From contig DAOUCA010000064.1 of assembly GCA_034432375.1 (NCBI GenBank), forward strand, positions 1 through 64,000: a DNA stretch of 64,000 bases, in the 5' to 3' direction. The position numbers and the translations under genes are program-made. This document shows, one piece after another, positions 1 through 9,700 of this stretch. Within the stretch, counting starts at the first letter, position 1, and each line of letters opens with the position of its first letter. Below the pieces are notes generated by a model, which saw nothing but the letters and a program-made list of their open reading frames with translations, was not told the DNA's origin and did no database searches. The stretch comes from JAHBVH01 sp034432375 (GTDB taxonomy: Bacteria; Chloroflexota; Anaerolineae; Caldilineales; Caldilineaceae).

Positions 1-23
1 CGCCAATTTCAGAAATTAGAGCC

Positions 24-92
24 GTCATTCCTGCGCAGGCAGGAATCCATCTTCATGTTACACGAGTAGATTCCTGCCTGCGCAGGAATGAC
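24..92. repeat. Palindromic repeat pair (REP/MITE-like)
   Basis: The arms at 24-48 and 69-92 are near-perfect inverted copies of a motif with the core CCTGCGCAGGCAGGAAT. This would form a long hairpin. A related, more diverged pair lies at 175-230. Such short palindromes are typical of non-autonomous dispersed repeats. No coding sequence is convincing here. Confidence 0.7.
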
Positions 93-174
93 ATCTGGAA
101 ATTTCCGCCAAAACAAGGTTTGGCGAAGGTATTATTCATCAGTACAGCATTATATTAGAATTTTGGCATTGTCG

Positions 175-230
175 CCCCTGCGCAGGCAGGGGTTCACTGG
201 TTTGGATTCTTGCCTGCGCAGGAATGACAG
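175..230. repeat. Diverged copies of the same palindromic repeat
   Basis: CCCCTGCGCAGGCAGGGG is itself palindromic. It is followed by an inverted copy, TTGCCTGCGCAGGAATGACA, at about 210-229. These belong to the same repeat family as the pair at 24-92. Confidence 0.6.
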
Positions 231-390
231 ATGCTACATTATTTCATTTACGCTGGTCTCAGGTTACAAATTTGAAATCTCTTTGCAACCGTGCCGAAAT
301 CAGGCACGGTCATACTGGGTTTGACAGGCGACATGGTGGACGCACCTAGTGCAGCGTCAAGGAAGTTCTGCTAGCTTAGAAGCATACAAT

Positions 391-489
391 TGTAGGTCAC
401 GCTTGCAGCGTGACAAGCCGGGGAACAGCTCTATTCCCGCAGGAAATCGTCGTCGCTATGAGCCTTGTCACATTGCAAATGTGACCTAC
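391..489. repeat. Imperfect long inverted repeat
   Basis: The arms at about 391-417 and 463-489 share GTAGGTCAC-N-TTGCA-N-GTGACAAG in inverted orientation. Differences between the arms sit in paired positions, so each arm is also a small palindrome. This is MITE-like and non-coding. Confidence 0.6.
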
Positions 490-573
490 GTCTGACTTGG
501 CATAATTTCCCTGACATTGTACTAATGCCGCGCACATTTAAATTTTAGAGTTGTTCCTTTTTAACGGAGCTAG

Positions 574-648
574 GTGACTGTCACTGTCCGCAACCAAATT
601 CATACAGCCGGTCACACAGCCGGTCACACAGTGGACAGTGACAGTCAC
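574..648. repeat. 16-bp perfect inverted repeat with inner tandem repeat
   Basis: GTGACTGTCACTGTCC (574-589) is repeated in perfect inversion at 633-648. Between the arms is a tandem CAGCCGGTCACA repeat. The 1-838 region holds only repeats of this sort. A degenerate IR of GATCCACGAAG type also spans about 687-766. I see no gene in it. Confidence 0.65.
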
Positions 649-838
649 TTCAGCCTCAGCATTTAATTAGCAACAACTCTTTTAGAAAAAGCGATCCACG
701 AAGTCACTTAAAGACACACGAAGGGTTCCTGTTTTTCTTTGTGAAAATTCGTGTTGCTTCGTGGATCTAATTCTAAGGACTTCTTGAACTTCACTTAGGT
801 CATTCTGTACAACCTAATTGACAAGCAAAGAATGAACA

Positions 839-1417
839 ATGACGAGAGGAAACCGAACCGTGACAAAAAGAGTAAGACATCAATCAGTGCGGGTGATATT
901 GCTTTGGCTGCTGGCTGCGCTGTGCATTGGGGCGGTAGCCGCGTGTACCGGGAGTACCGATGTGGACATCCCAACCGCGCATGATAGCCAGGAAGCATTG
1001 CCGGACGCGACAACCTCGCCCGCGCAAGATCCCGCGGATGCGGCCCTGACCTACTCACAATGCATGCGCGAACATGGCTTATCTGAGTTTCCCGACGCCG
1101 ATGCGGAAGGACGGATCAGGCTCAAACTCGGCACCATCGATCCCGAGTCCGCGATCTTCCGCGAGGCAAGCGATGCCTGCCGCGAGTTGGCACCGGCCGG
1201 TTGGGGGGACACGGAAGAAAGTCCTGGCGACGCCGAGGTAATGCTTGCGTTCGCACGGTGTATGCGCGAGCATGGCCTGCCGGACTATGCCGATCCCGAC
1301 CCCAATGCGGGTCTTCGGATCACCCTGGATCCGAACGATCCAAAGGCTCAGGCTGCGTTGGAGAGTTGCAAAGAAATTCTGCAAAATTTGCAAAGCGGTC
1401 CGCGCATTGGAGGCTAG
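839..1417 (+). CDS. Putative lipoprotein with two Cys-containing repeats
   Basis: This 192-residue protein starts with basic residues and a hydrophobic stretch (about 19-35) ending in VAAC, a plausible lipobox, so it is probably an exported lipoprotein. The mature part holds two related units, one beginning YSQCMREHGL (about residue 71) and one FARCMREHGL (about 137). Each has a second downstream Cys, which may form a disulfide. It is the first gene of an export operon, and the next gene starts 2 nt after its stop. Proteins of this kind often sit before HlyD-like adaptors in Gram-positive and Chloroflexota MacAB loci. The exact function is unknown to me. The start is not fixed by a strong ribosome site. 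Confidence 0.75.
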   Translation: MTRGNRTVTKRVRHQSVRVILLWLLAALCIGAVAACTGSTDVDIPTAHDSQEALPDATTSPAQDPADAALTYSQCMREHGLSEFPDADAEGRIRLKLGTIDPESAIFREASDACRELAPAGWGDTEESPGDAEVMLAFARCMREHGLPDYADPDPNAGLRITLDPNDPKAQAALESCKEILQNLQSGPRIGG

Positions 1418-1419
1418 AG

Positions 1420-2463
1420 GTGAGCGTGAGTCGACGTAGTTTCCTACTCATGGGTACTGCGGGGCTGCTCCTGGGCGGGGTCATTGTCGGAAGTGGGCTG
1501 CTGACCGCGCAACCGGCGGCTGGACAACTGGTTGCCACCCCTGCCCTGCCGCCGGCCACCGCACCAATTACCAAAAGCACGCTGGTCGAGTCGCAGAGCG
1601 AAGCGGGTATACTGGGCTATGGCGATCCGGTTTCCGTGTATGCACTGGACACAGGGATGCTGACGTGGATTGCGGCAGAAGGTTCCACGGTAGCACGGGG
1701 TGAGCCACTCTTCAAAATCAACGAGGAACCCGTGGTGGCGCTCTATGGCGCGGTGCCCATGTATCGCACGCTGAGCAACTTCGCTGCGGGCGCGGATGTC
1801 CGGCAACTCCAGGAAAATCTGATCGAGCTTGGCTATGCCGGCTTTGCAATTGATGGCAGCTACACCCATACAACCGCTACGGCCGTGCTCGCCTGGCAAG
1901 CCGATCTCGGTCTCGCCCAAACGGGCATGGTCGAACCGGGGCAGATCGCCTTCACGCCAGGGCCGGTGCGCATCGCCGAAGAGATTGCCCAGGTGGGCGA
2001 TCCGCTTGGCAGTGACACCCCGCGAATCCTCACCTACACCGGTTCAACCAGAACGCTCACGGTGGCGCTCAATGTGGCGGACCAGGCGCTTGCCGTGATT
2101 GGCAGCGCGGTTACAGTGACGCTGCCCGACGAGCGTGCGGTAGATGGCCTCATTGCCGAAATTGGCAGCGTGGTCACCGACGAGGCGTTTGACGTCACGG
2201 TGACCATCGCCGACCAGGCGGCGCTTGGCGCGTTGACCGTTGCCCCGGTTGATGTGGATTTTGTCAGCGCCACGCGTGCGGATGTCCTCACCGTGCCGGT
2301 CGCCGCACTGCTGGCGTTGGCGGAGGGTGGTTATGGTGTCGAGATCATTGAAGGCAATACGAGCCGGGTCGTCGCCGTAAAAACGGGTATGTTTGCAGGT
2401 GGGCGCGTCGAGATTAGCGGCGAAGCGATCTCCGAGGGTATGCTGGTTGGGGTACCCCGCTAA
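1420..2463 (+). CDS. HlyD-like efflux adaptor with peptidoglycan-binding domain
   Basis: I chose the GTG at 1420 because GGAGG lies at 1409-1413 and it follows the upstream stop directly. The longer reading frame from 1201 overlaps the previous gene. The protein has 347 residues. The N terminus has an SRRSFLLMG twin-arginine-like or membrane-anchor segment, then a barrel/lipoyl-like region. A peptidoglycan-binding-1 domain follows at about residues 110-165 (DVRQLQENLIELGY, with FAIDGSYTHTTATAV). The C-terminal half is beta-rich, as in membrane-fusion proteins. It is likely the extracytoplasmic adaptor joining the MacB-like transporter to the wall or envelope, given that the ATPase and permease follow in the same operon. 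Confidence 0.8.
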   Translation: MSVSRRSFLLMGTAGLLLGGVIVGSGLLTAQPAAGQLVATPALPPATAPITKSTLVESQSEAGILGYGDPVSVYALDTGMLTWIAAEGSTVARGEPLFKINEEPVVALYGAVPMYRTLSNFAAGADVRQLQENLIELGYAGFAIDGSYTHTTATAVLAWQADLGLAQTGMVEPGQIAFTPGPVRIAEEIAQVGDPLGSDTPRILTYTGSTRTLTVALNVADQALAVIGSAVTVTLPDERAVDGLIAEIGSVVTDEAFDVTVTIADQAALGALTVAPVDVDFVSATRADVLTVPVAALLALAEGGYGVEIIEGNTSRVVAVKTGMFAGGRVEISGEAISEGMLVGVPR

Positions 2464-2609
2464 TGCAAAACCAGAAAAATAATGGTCCACGAAGAGGCAC
2501 AGAGTTACACGAAGAGGCAGCAAAATTCGCGCCCAGAAGCGGTTGACTTTCAGGCGCGCTTTGTGTGACATCGTGGATAGTTTAAATTTTGGATTGGCCT
2601 AAAACGCTA

Positions 2610-2717
2610 CAGGTTGAAGCCCTGTAGCTGATAGAGAAAGCCCCGCTAAAGCGGGCTGGAAATAGAGTGCGCTTTAGCGTACTTCCTCTATCAGCCTGAG
2701 GGCTTCAGCCTCAGGCG
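2610..2717. repeat. Nested inverted repeat between adaptor and ATPase genes
   Basis: There are three nested arms: GGTTGAAGCCC (2612-2622) with GGGCTTCAGCC (2700-2710), GCTGATAGAG (2627-2636) with CTCTATCAGC (2686-2695), and an inner CCCGCTAAAGCGGG (2642-2655). It looks like a dispersed MITE-type palindrome inserted inside the operon. It could also attenuate transcription. Confidence 0.65.
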
Positions 2718-2723
2718 CTTGGG

Positions 2724-3452
2724 ATGAACAATGGTACAATGAATGGGGGTAGCATGGATGATATTGAGGAAACGATTGTCCTGTTGCGCGGGGTCAGCCG
2801 CGCATACCCCGACGGCGTGGTCGCGCTGCGTGATGTCGATCTGGATATCCGGCGCGGAGAACTGGTGGCCATCGTGGGACCGTCGGGATCGGGCAAGTCG
2901 ACCATGCTCAATCTGATGGGCACCCTCGATCGCCCAAGTGCTGGGCAGATGGTCATCGATGGCTTTGACGTAGCAGCACTTTCTGACCGCGAGTTATCCG
3001 CCTTGCGCGCCTTCCACATCGGCTTTGTCTTTCAGCATTTCCATCTCGCGCCAGGGGTTGCCGCGTTGGACAACGTGGCCGATGGCCTCCTGTATACGGG
3101 CGTACACCGGAACGAGCGTCGGGAACGTGCCGAGGCAGCGCTGCGACAGGTGGGGCTTGGTCACCGGCTGAGCCACCGCCCCCATGAGATGTCGGGTGGG
3201 GAAAAGCAGCGTACGGCTATCGCGCGCGCCATCGCACGTGAGCCGGCGCTGCTGCTCGCCGATGAGCCAACCGGCGCGCTCGATACACAGTCGGGGGAGG
3301 GGGTGATGAGTGTGCTGTTCGATCTTCATGCCACCGGCACCACCATCGTTGTCATTACCCATGATCTGGAAATTGCCGCGCGCTTGCCACGCCGGGTAGC
3401 CATGCGTGATGGCCGGCTGATCGATGACCAAAGAAGAGCGAACGACGGTTGA
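2724..3452 (+). CDS. ABC transporter ATP-binding protein, MacB/LolD type
   Basis: This 242-residue nucleotide-binding domain has Walker A GPSGSGKST (about residue 52), the signature MSGGEKQRTAIARA (about 154-167) and Walker B LLLADEPTGALD (about 174-185). The D-loop and a switch His (VITHD) are also present. These features are diagnostic of the MacB/LolD/FtsE branch, whose substrates are macrolides, peptides or lipoproteins. It energises the permease encoded at 3599-4801. In-frame ATGs at 2736 and 2754 are alternative starts. The one at 2754 has the best upstream G-rich stretch. Confidence 0.93.
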   Translation: MNNGTMNGGSMDDIEETIVLLRGVSRAYPDGVVALRDVDLDIRRGELVAIVGPSGSGKSTMLNLMGTLDRPSAGQMVIDGFDVAALSDRELSALRAFHIGFVFQHFHLAPGVAALDNVADGLLYTGVHRNERRERAEAALRQVGLGHRLSHRPHEMSGGEKQRTAIARAIAREPALLLADEPTGALDTQSGEGVMSVLFDLHATGTTIVVITHDLEIAARLPRRVAMRDGRLIDDQRRANDG

Positions 3453-3542
3453 GTAGGCTGCAGTAGTTGGCAGCCATATCGAAACCAAAGTGAGCGGACG
3501 ACTCGTTTTGGTTCGATATGGCGAAAAGCAGCCTACTCAACC
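3448..3542. repeat. Long inverted repeat between ABC genes
   Basis: GGTTGAGTAGGCTGC (3448-3462) pairs perfectly with 3528-3542. Inner arms of GCCATATCGAAACCAAA type (from about 3472) also pair. It is probably a dispersed palindromic element lying between the ATPase and permease genes. Confidence 0.7.
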
Positions 3543-3598
3543 AGCGCTACCATCAACATTTATTGCACAAACAGTAGCAAGCAAAGAAAGGTGGTTGC

Positions 3599-4801
3599 AT
3601 GAGCAAAGCATTGCGCCCTGGTCGCTTGAACCTCTTTGACATCTTACGGCTAGCGGGATTTGGATTGGGTACGCGACCCATGCGCGTGGTGCTTTCGGCG
3701 CTGGGCATCGCGATTGGCATCGCCGCCATGATCGCGGTTGTCGGCATCTCGACCTCCAGCCGGGCCGAACTGAATCGGCTGTTGAATGCACTGGGGACAA
3801 ATCTGCTTTCTGTGGAGCCGGGAACGAGCCTCTTTGGCGAGGAAGCTACCTTGCCCGACGAGTCAATTGCAATGCTCGACCGGATCGGGGCTGTTGAGGC
3901 AGTCACCGCAATCGGCAACATCGCCGATGCCAAGGTCTATCGCAATGATAAAATTCCCACTGTTGAGTCCGGCGGGATCGCGGTCTATGCCGCGCGGCTT
4001 AATTTGCTGGAGACCGTGGGTGGCAAGGTCGCCGTCGGCACTTGGCTGAATGTGGCCACCGCGCACTATCCCGCAGTGGTGCTCGGTGCCAAGGCCGCAC
4101 AACGCTTGGGTATTGGCACCGTTCATTCGGGGATGCAGCTTTGGCTCGATGGGCAGTGGTTCACCGTGATCGGCGTCTTGGCTCCAGTTCCGCTGGTGCC
4201 AAGTCTTGACCTGGCCGCGCTGATTGGGTGGGAGGCGGGCGAACGCTATCTCGACTCTGAAGGGGAGATCACAACGCTTTATGTCAAGGCGAACCCCGGC
4301 GCGGTCGAAGCCGTCCGTGCTATCCTTGCCCGCACTGCCAATCCCGCTGCGCCCAACGAGGTGGAGGTGGCGCGCCCCTCCGATGCCCTGGCCGCGGAAG
4401 CCGCGGCGGATAGCGCATTTACGGGGCTGCTGTTGGGCTTGGGCGCGGTGGCGTTGCTGGTGGGTGGCATTGGCGTCGCCAACACGATGGTCATCTCGGT
4501 CTTAGAACGCCGCGCCGAAATCGGGCTACGGCGCTCACAGGGCGCGACGCGCGGCCACATCCGTGACCAGTTTCTGGGCGAAGCTTTCTTGCTCTCCCTG
4601 TTCGGTGGTGGCGCGGGGGTCATCCTCGGCTATGGCGTGACGGCGGTGTACGCGGCTACCCAGGGCTGGCCCACCGTTGTGCCGGTGTGGGTCATCGCAG
4701 GGGGTTTTGGGGCAACGCTGCTCATCGGCGGCGTGGCGGGCCTTTATCCTGCCATTCGCGCCGCCAGGGTCGCTCCGACTGAGGCACTTGCGGCCGCCTA
4801 A
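3599..4801 (+). CDS. ABC transporter permease, MacB/FtsX type
   Basis: This 400-residue protein has the MacB layout. An N-terminal membrane segment (about 35-55, LSALGIAIGIAAMIAVVGI) is followed by a large periplasmic-core-like domain (about 60-260). Three C-terminal membrane segments (about 278-300, 325-352 and 362-390) form the FtsX-like domain, with the conserved LERRAEIGLRRSQGATRGHI stretch. AAAGGTGG precedes the ATG. With the adaptor and ATPase it should form a mechanotransmission-type efflux or export system. The substrate cannot be told from sequence. Confidence 0.9.
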   Translation: MSKALRPGRLNLFDILRLAGFGLGTRPMRVVLSALGIAIGIAAMIAVVGISTSSRAELNRLLNALGTNLLSVEPGTSLFGEEATLPDESIAMLDRIGAVEAVTAIGNIADAKVYRNDKIPTVESGGIAVYAARLNLLETVGGKVAVGTWLNVATAHYPAVVLGAKAAQRLGIGTVHSGMQLWLDGQWFTVIGVLAPVPLVPSLDLAALIGWEAGERYLDSEGEITTLYVKANPGAVEAVRAILARTANPAAPNEVEVARPSDALAAEAAADSAFTGLLLGLGAVALLVGGIGVANTMVISVLERRAEIGLRRSQGATRGHIRDQFLGEAFLLSLFGGGAGVILGYGVTAVYAATQGWPTVVPVWVIAGGFGATLLIGGVAGLYPAIRAARVAPTEALAAA

Positions 4802-4872
4802 GGTTGCAGAGTGACACGGGATATTGTGTAAAGACGGGCTGTGCTGTATCTTTGCTGTGTCTTGAGAGATAT

Positions 4873-4944
4873 AGGATTTCGGCGCTTCTCGCTGGCTTCG
4901 ACCAGCTCAGCCGCAGAGAAGCCAGCGAGAAGCGCCGAAATCCT
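4873..4944. repeat. 27-bp perfect inverted repeat
   Basis: The arms 4873-4899 and 4918-4944 are perfectly complementary over 27 bp, with an 18-nt loop. It lies between the permease and kinase genes. There is no following T-tract, so a dispersed palindrome is more likely than a terminator, although it may weaken read-through. Confidence 0.75.
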
Positions 4945-4965
4945 AAGCTATGAGGAGATATCGCT

Positions 4966-6528
4966 TTGTTTCAATCCATTCGCGTGCGGCTTGCGCTGAG
5001 CTTTGCGGCGATTGCCATCTTTGCCGTGGTTACCCTGGGCGTGGTGTTGCTGGTCATTCTGCAAAACAACTACTCGAACCAGGAAAAGGCTTACCTGCGC
5101 AGCAACGTCGCGGTGATCAGCGTGGCCGTCAGGCATATGATATCAAACCAGATGTCTCAAGAGGAGGTCCAGCCGCTGCTGGAGAATCTGGCCTTTCTCA
5201 CCCAAACCCGTATTCAAGCGTATGACCTCGATCAACAATTACGCTATGATTCCGGCCCCCTTGAGAATCTGGAAGTCACCCTCGATCCGAGCAATCTGCT
5301 GCTGACGCGGAGCAATGAGATCGATGGTAATTTCCAGCTCTCCTCGCCTGATCGATCGCGTGGCACAACCCCAGCAACCCCATCCTTGCCCCTCGCCAGA
5401 GTGGTTCTGCAAGGGTCGCTCCCCAATTGGCCACGATTGCGCCTTGCGCTGAATCCAGCGGCGAATGCAGATGAGAGGCTGGACTTTCTCCTACGACAGT
5501 CTGCGCTCTCAATTACCGAGCCGCTGCTGAGTGAACAGGATGGCAATGCGGTAGGTACGCTTGTTCTATCGGAAGGGCCGGCCTTTGGGCGGGCGATCTT
5601 GCGGCGTGTGGCGTGGGGTTGGGCGTTTGCCGGCTTGTTGGCGGTGTTGCTTGCCGTGCTCCTTGGGTGGTACATAAGCGGGCGCATCAGCGCACCAATT
5701 CTTGCCCTGACGGCAGTTACCACGCGTATGGCGCAAGGCGATCTGTCGAGCCGCGCCACTGTCCAAAGCCGCGACGAGTTTGGGCAACTTGCCCGATCCT
5801 TTAACGAAATGGCGGAGCAAGTCGGCACGACGATCACAACGCTCCATCGTTTTGTGGCGGACGCCGCGCATGAGTTGCAGACGCCCCTCACGGCGCTCTA
5901 TGCGGACCTCGACCTGGCGGCCCAAGCGCAGGACGCGGCGATGCAACAGGACTTTGTTCAACGTGCGCAAGCCTCTGCCCGCCGCTTCAAAGCCCTCACC
6001 AACAATTTGCTCGATCTCTCTCGGTTTGAGGCCCAAACGGGTGCAGAGGCGGCAGAAGCGCTCGATCTGACGGGCTGGCTGCGGCAGAGTGCCGAACGCT
6101 ATGCGTCACAAGCGGAACAGGCAGATCTCAATTTTGCGCTCCAGGTACCCGATGACGCGCTTTATATTCGTGCCCAACTGCCGCAGTTGCAAGTGGCGTT
6201 GGACAACTTGTTTGATAATGCCTGCAAATTTACCGCCGCGGGTGGTGATGTGGCGATCCAACTGGGGCAAGCAAGCGCGCAGGTGCAATTGATGGTCACC
6301 GATACAGGCATTGGCATTCCGCCCGCCGATCTACCCCATTTATTTAATCGTTTCCATCGCAGCCACAACGCGACAGCGTATCCCGGCAGCGGCTTGGGGT
6401 TGGCAATTGTAAAGGCAATCATTGAGCAACAGGGAGGGCAGGTCACGGTCGAGAATAGTCCATCGGGAACACGATTTACGCTCCAATGGCCGCTGCTCTA
6501 CTCATTCGCTCATCAGCCGAAAGGGTGA
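4966..6528 (+). CDS. Sensor histidine kinase (HAMP-HisKA-HATPase)
   Basis: This 520-residue kinase starts at a TTG preceded by GAGGAG. The N-terminal membrane helix is at about 12-33 and the second at about 212-235, bracketing an extracytoplasmic sensor. HAMP follows at about 236-288. The phosphoacceptor His is in ADAAHELQTPL (about residue 302). The ATPase motifs are the N box DNLFDNACKF (about 411), G1 DTGIGIP (about 445) and G2 GSGLGLAIV (about 474). It lies at the end of the MacAB-like operon and may control it. No response regulator gene is adjacent in this window, so the partner must be elsewhere. Confidence 0.92.
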   Translation: MFQSIRVRLALSFAAIAIFAVVTLGVVLLVILQNNYSNQEKAYLRSNVAVISVAVRHMISNQMSQEEVQPLLENLAFLTQTRIQAYDLDQQLRYDSGPLENLEVTLDPSNLLLTRSNEIDGNFQLSSPDRSRGTTPATPSLPLARVVLQGSLPNWPRLRLALNPAANADERLDFLLRQSALSITEPLLSEQDGNAVGTLVLSEGPAFGRAILRRVAWGWAFAGLLAVLLAVLLGWYISGRISAPILALTAVTTRMAQGDLSSRATVQSRDEFGQLARSFNEMAEQVGTTITTLHRFVADAAHELQTPLTALYADLDLAAQAQDAAMQQDFVQRAQASARRFKALTNNLLDLSRFEAQTGAEAAEALDLTGWLRQSAERYASQAEQADLNFALQVPDDALYIRAQLPQLQVALDNLFDNACKFTAAGGDVAIQLGQASAQVQLMVTDTGIGIPPADLPHLFNRFHRSHNATAYPGSGLGLAIVKAIIEQQGGQVTVENSPSGTRFTLQWPLLYSFAHQPKG

Positions 6529-6565
6529 AAACACAATAATTCCCAAAGGTATAGACGTTCAGATA

Positions 6566-6607
6566 ATTTTTCGTAGGGCCACGATATACCGTAGCCCTAC
6601 GAAAAAT
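6566..6607. terminator. Bidirectional terminator-like hairpin
   Basis: ATTTTTCGTAGGGC (6566-6579) pairs with GCCCTACGAAAAAT (6594-6607). The T- and A-rich ends allow termination on both strands. It sits between two convergent kinase genes. Confidence 0.65.
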
Positions 6608-6700
6608 GGATTCCATTACGGATCTTTTTCTGACGATCTATAAAATCATCGGTTTTCACACTTTTCACAGATGAGCCCGAATCATTTGACGACTGGGTAC

Positions 6701-9700
6701 TTACTGTGATGTCACCGGGAGCCCACTGGGCGCGGCGGATGAGCGAACAGGAATCTGGATCAGGAACGTGGTGCCCACCCCTTGCTGACTTTCTACCGTG
6801 ATCGTGCCACCTTGTAGCTCGACGGCCTCGCGGGTGATCACTAGCCCAAGACCTGTACCGGAGATGGTTCCGACATTGTCAGCGCGATGAAAGGGCGTAA
6901 ATAGATGGGGCAGATCGGCTTCAGGAATACCGATGCCTTCATCACTTACCATTAGAATGACCGCGGAATCAATATAGTCCAGATGGATACGGACAACCGT
7001 TCCTGCCGGAGAATATTTGATGGCATTTGATAGCAGGTTGCTGATAATCTGCCGCATCAGTTTGCGGTCGAGCCATAATTCGTAAATCCCGCCACTGACC
7101 GTATAGGCCAGCTGATGGTTGAGCTCTGGCTGACTCTTAAATTCGTCAAGAATGGTGCGCGCGAGTGCATCCAAATCTAGTTGAGCTGGATTAAACTCAA
7201 CGTGATGGGCTTGCATTCGTGAGAGCATGAGGACATCCTCCATGATGGCCGTGAGATAGTCGATTTGCTCCTTGATTTTTTCCAATCGCTGGTCAATCTG
7301 CTCTTCAGAAAGCTTGTGGCGGTAGGTACCCAATGTTTCGACCACAGCGAAAATAACCGCCAGCGGTGTACGGAATTCATGGGAAGCCATTGAGACGAAG
7401 CGCGTTTTGAGGTCGCCCAGCTCTTTTTCTTTGGCAAGGGCCTGGCGCAGCGCATCTTCGGCTTGCTTTTGAATGGTGATATCGGTTGCGACAACAATGC
7501 TACCGTTATATTTGCCCTGCTCGTCGAACAGTGGTGAGCCGGACATCAACAGATAGAGTTGATGGCCATCCTTGTGACGAAGCGAAATTTCGTATGAGGT
7601 ACTCTCTGCATCCTGCCGGCGTCCGAGATGCGACTGCACGAGCGGCATATCAGCGGCATCGACAAAACTCAAGGGCTGCTTGCCAATGACTTCTGCGCTA
7701 GTGTAGCCCAAAAGTTCACAGAAACGGTCATTTACATAAGTTATGCGAAATTCGGTATCAAATACGGCAAGACCACCACGCATCGTTTCAACGAGGGAGC
7801 GGTACTTTTCTTCGCTCGTGCGTAGGGCATCCTCCGCTTCTTTGCGCGCTGTAATGTCAGTTGATACACCAAGCACATATTTCGATTGTCCATCCGCACT
7901 GACAATGGGAACTTTCGTGGTTTGCAGCCAATGTACTTTGCCCAGTGGATTTGTGACTGGTTCTTCAACGAAAAGCATGGTACCGGAAGTAATCACCAGC
8001 CGGTCTGCTGCCAGAAAATCATCAACTTCTTTCAGGATAGGATTAAAGTCTGCATCCATTTTGCCAACGAGGGCATCAATGGTCGTATTATAAAGCTTGG
8101 CGACGGATGGATTAACCAGCACGAAGCGCCCATTGTAATCCTTGACAAAAATCATGCTGGGGCTAACGTCGATAACATTGCGCAGAAAAGAGCGCTGCTG
8201 TTCCAATTCGGCAGCAACTCGTTTGCGTTCGGTGATATCCGAGATAAAACTCATCACCATGTTACCATCCTGAGTTTCGATATAGCTCAGTTCGATTTCA
8301 ACCGGTACTTCGCTACCATCTTTGCACCTAGCATATAAGGCCATCCCGAAACCCATCGGGCGGACATGCGGTGCGGCAACGTACGCCATGCGGTTGTTAA
8401 CATGCACATCATGGGCATAATCTGGCACAAGGATCTCCACCATCTCACCGGCTAGCTCAGTACGGTCATAGCCAAAGAGAAGCTCGGCCTGTACATTTAC
8501 TAAGCTAATTCGCCCATGCTGATCGCTGATAACGGTGGCGACGGGAGCGGCGTCCAGCAGCAAGCGAAATTTTTCCTCACTTTCGCGCAGCGCGTCTTCC
8601 GCTTGTTTGCGTTCAGTAATATCGCGCAATACCGAAGCAAATTGAACGATGTCCCCACTATCGAGTTCCCAGACTAACCTGGTGCGAACTTCATACCAGA
8701 TGTAATAACCCGCCTTGTGACGGAGACGAAACTGATTGGTATAGGAATGCTCTTTCGCGATTACGGCCTGGCGCGTTCTAGCAATTACCTGCGCATAATC
8801 CTCTGGGTGGATGAACTCACTGTGTGATTTGCCTTCGACTTCCTCCGGCAGATAGCCGAGGAGTTTCTCGCACGATGGACTCATGTAGGTAATTTGCCGA
8901 TCAGGGGAAAAAGTCATAATGATATCGGCCAGATTTTCGGCCAGCAGTCGATAGCGCGCTTCGCTTTCCTGGCGCGCAAGCTGGGTTTGCTTTTGTGCCA
9001 ACAGCGTACCGACAGAGAGCGCATAAAGCCCAAGGGAGTCGAGCAGTGCTTTCGAGGCAGGCACACGGCTCAAAAGGTTATCGGCGACAAACCAGCCAAG
9101 ACTGCGGGATCCATTCCAGAGGACAGCAGCTGCGTTCCAGCCATAGCCTACGGATACTTCATCGTTATAGAGGATTGTCTCTTCCTTGAGGTAAAAGCGC
9201 TCAATCCGGTCAAACGAACGCCGCATAATTCCGTTCGGGTCGGGCGTAAATCGAATACCTCGTTCATCGACAAGATTTCCCTGAATACCCGTCCCATAGG
9301 TGCCTATCGCACTGTCATCCCGCTCATCGTACAGAAACATGGCCAAGCGTTCAAAGCCGAGCCGTTCGCGCCCAAGCTCGACAGCACGTTTATAAAACCT
9401 ATCCAGTTGCTCAATTCCGGTCAATTCTATAATGATTTCATGCAATGCTTTTAAGTAGATCTGAAACTGGCGTTCCTCCGCCAATTTGTTTTGAAGGGCA
9501 TCTTCTGCGCGCTTGCGTTCGGTGATATCCATCGCCATACTGGAAATCATCTGTCGTCCATCCAACATTGTCGCTAGGGGGGCAGAGATGAAATCCCAGA
9601 TGCGTTCTTCGCCGGCTTTCGTCCAGATCCTAAACTCCCCCCCACGGCGTGGCTTGGTCAGTGTATAGACTTTTTCAATTAAAGGTTTGACGGTCTGGCT

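Noticed and set aside
1201..1419. N-terminal extension of the HlyD-like gene
   Set aside because: It overlaps the lipoprotein gene. GTG at 1420 has a proper SD and spacing.
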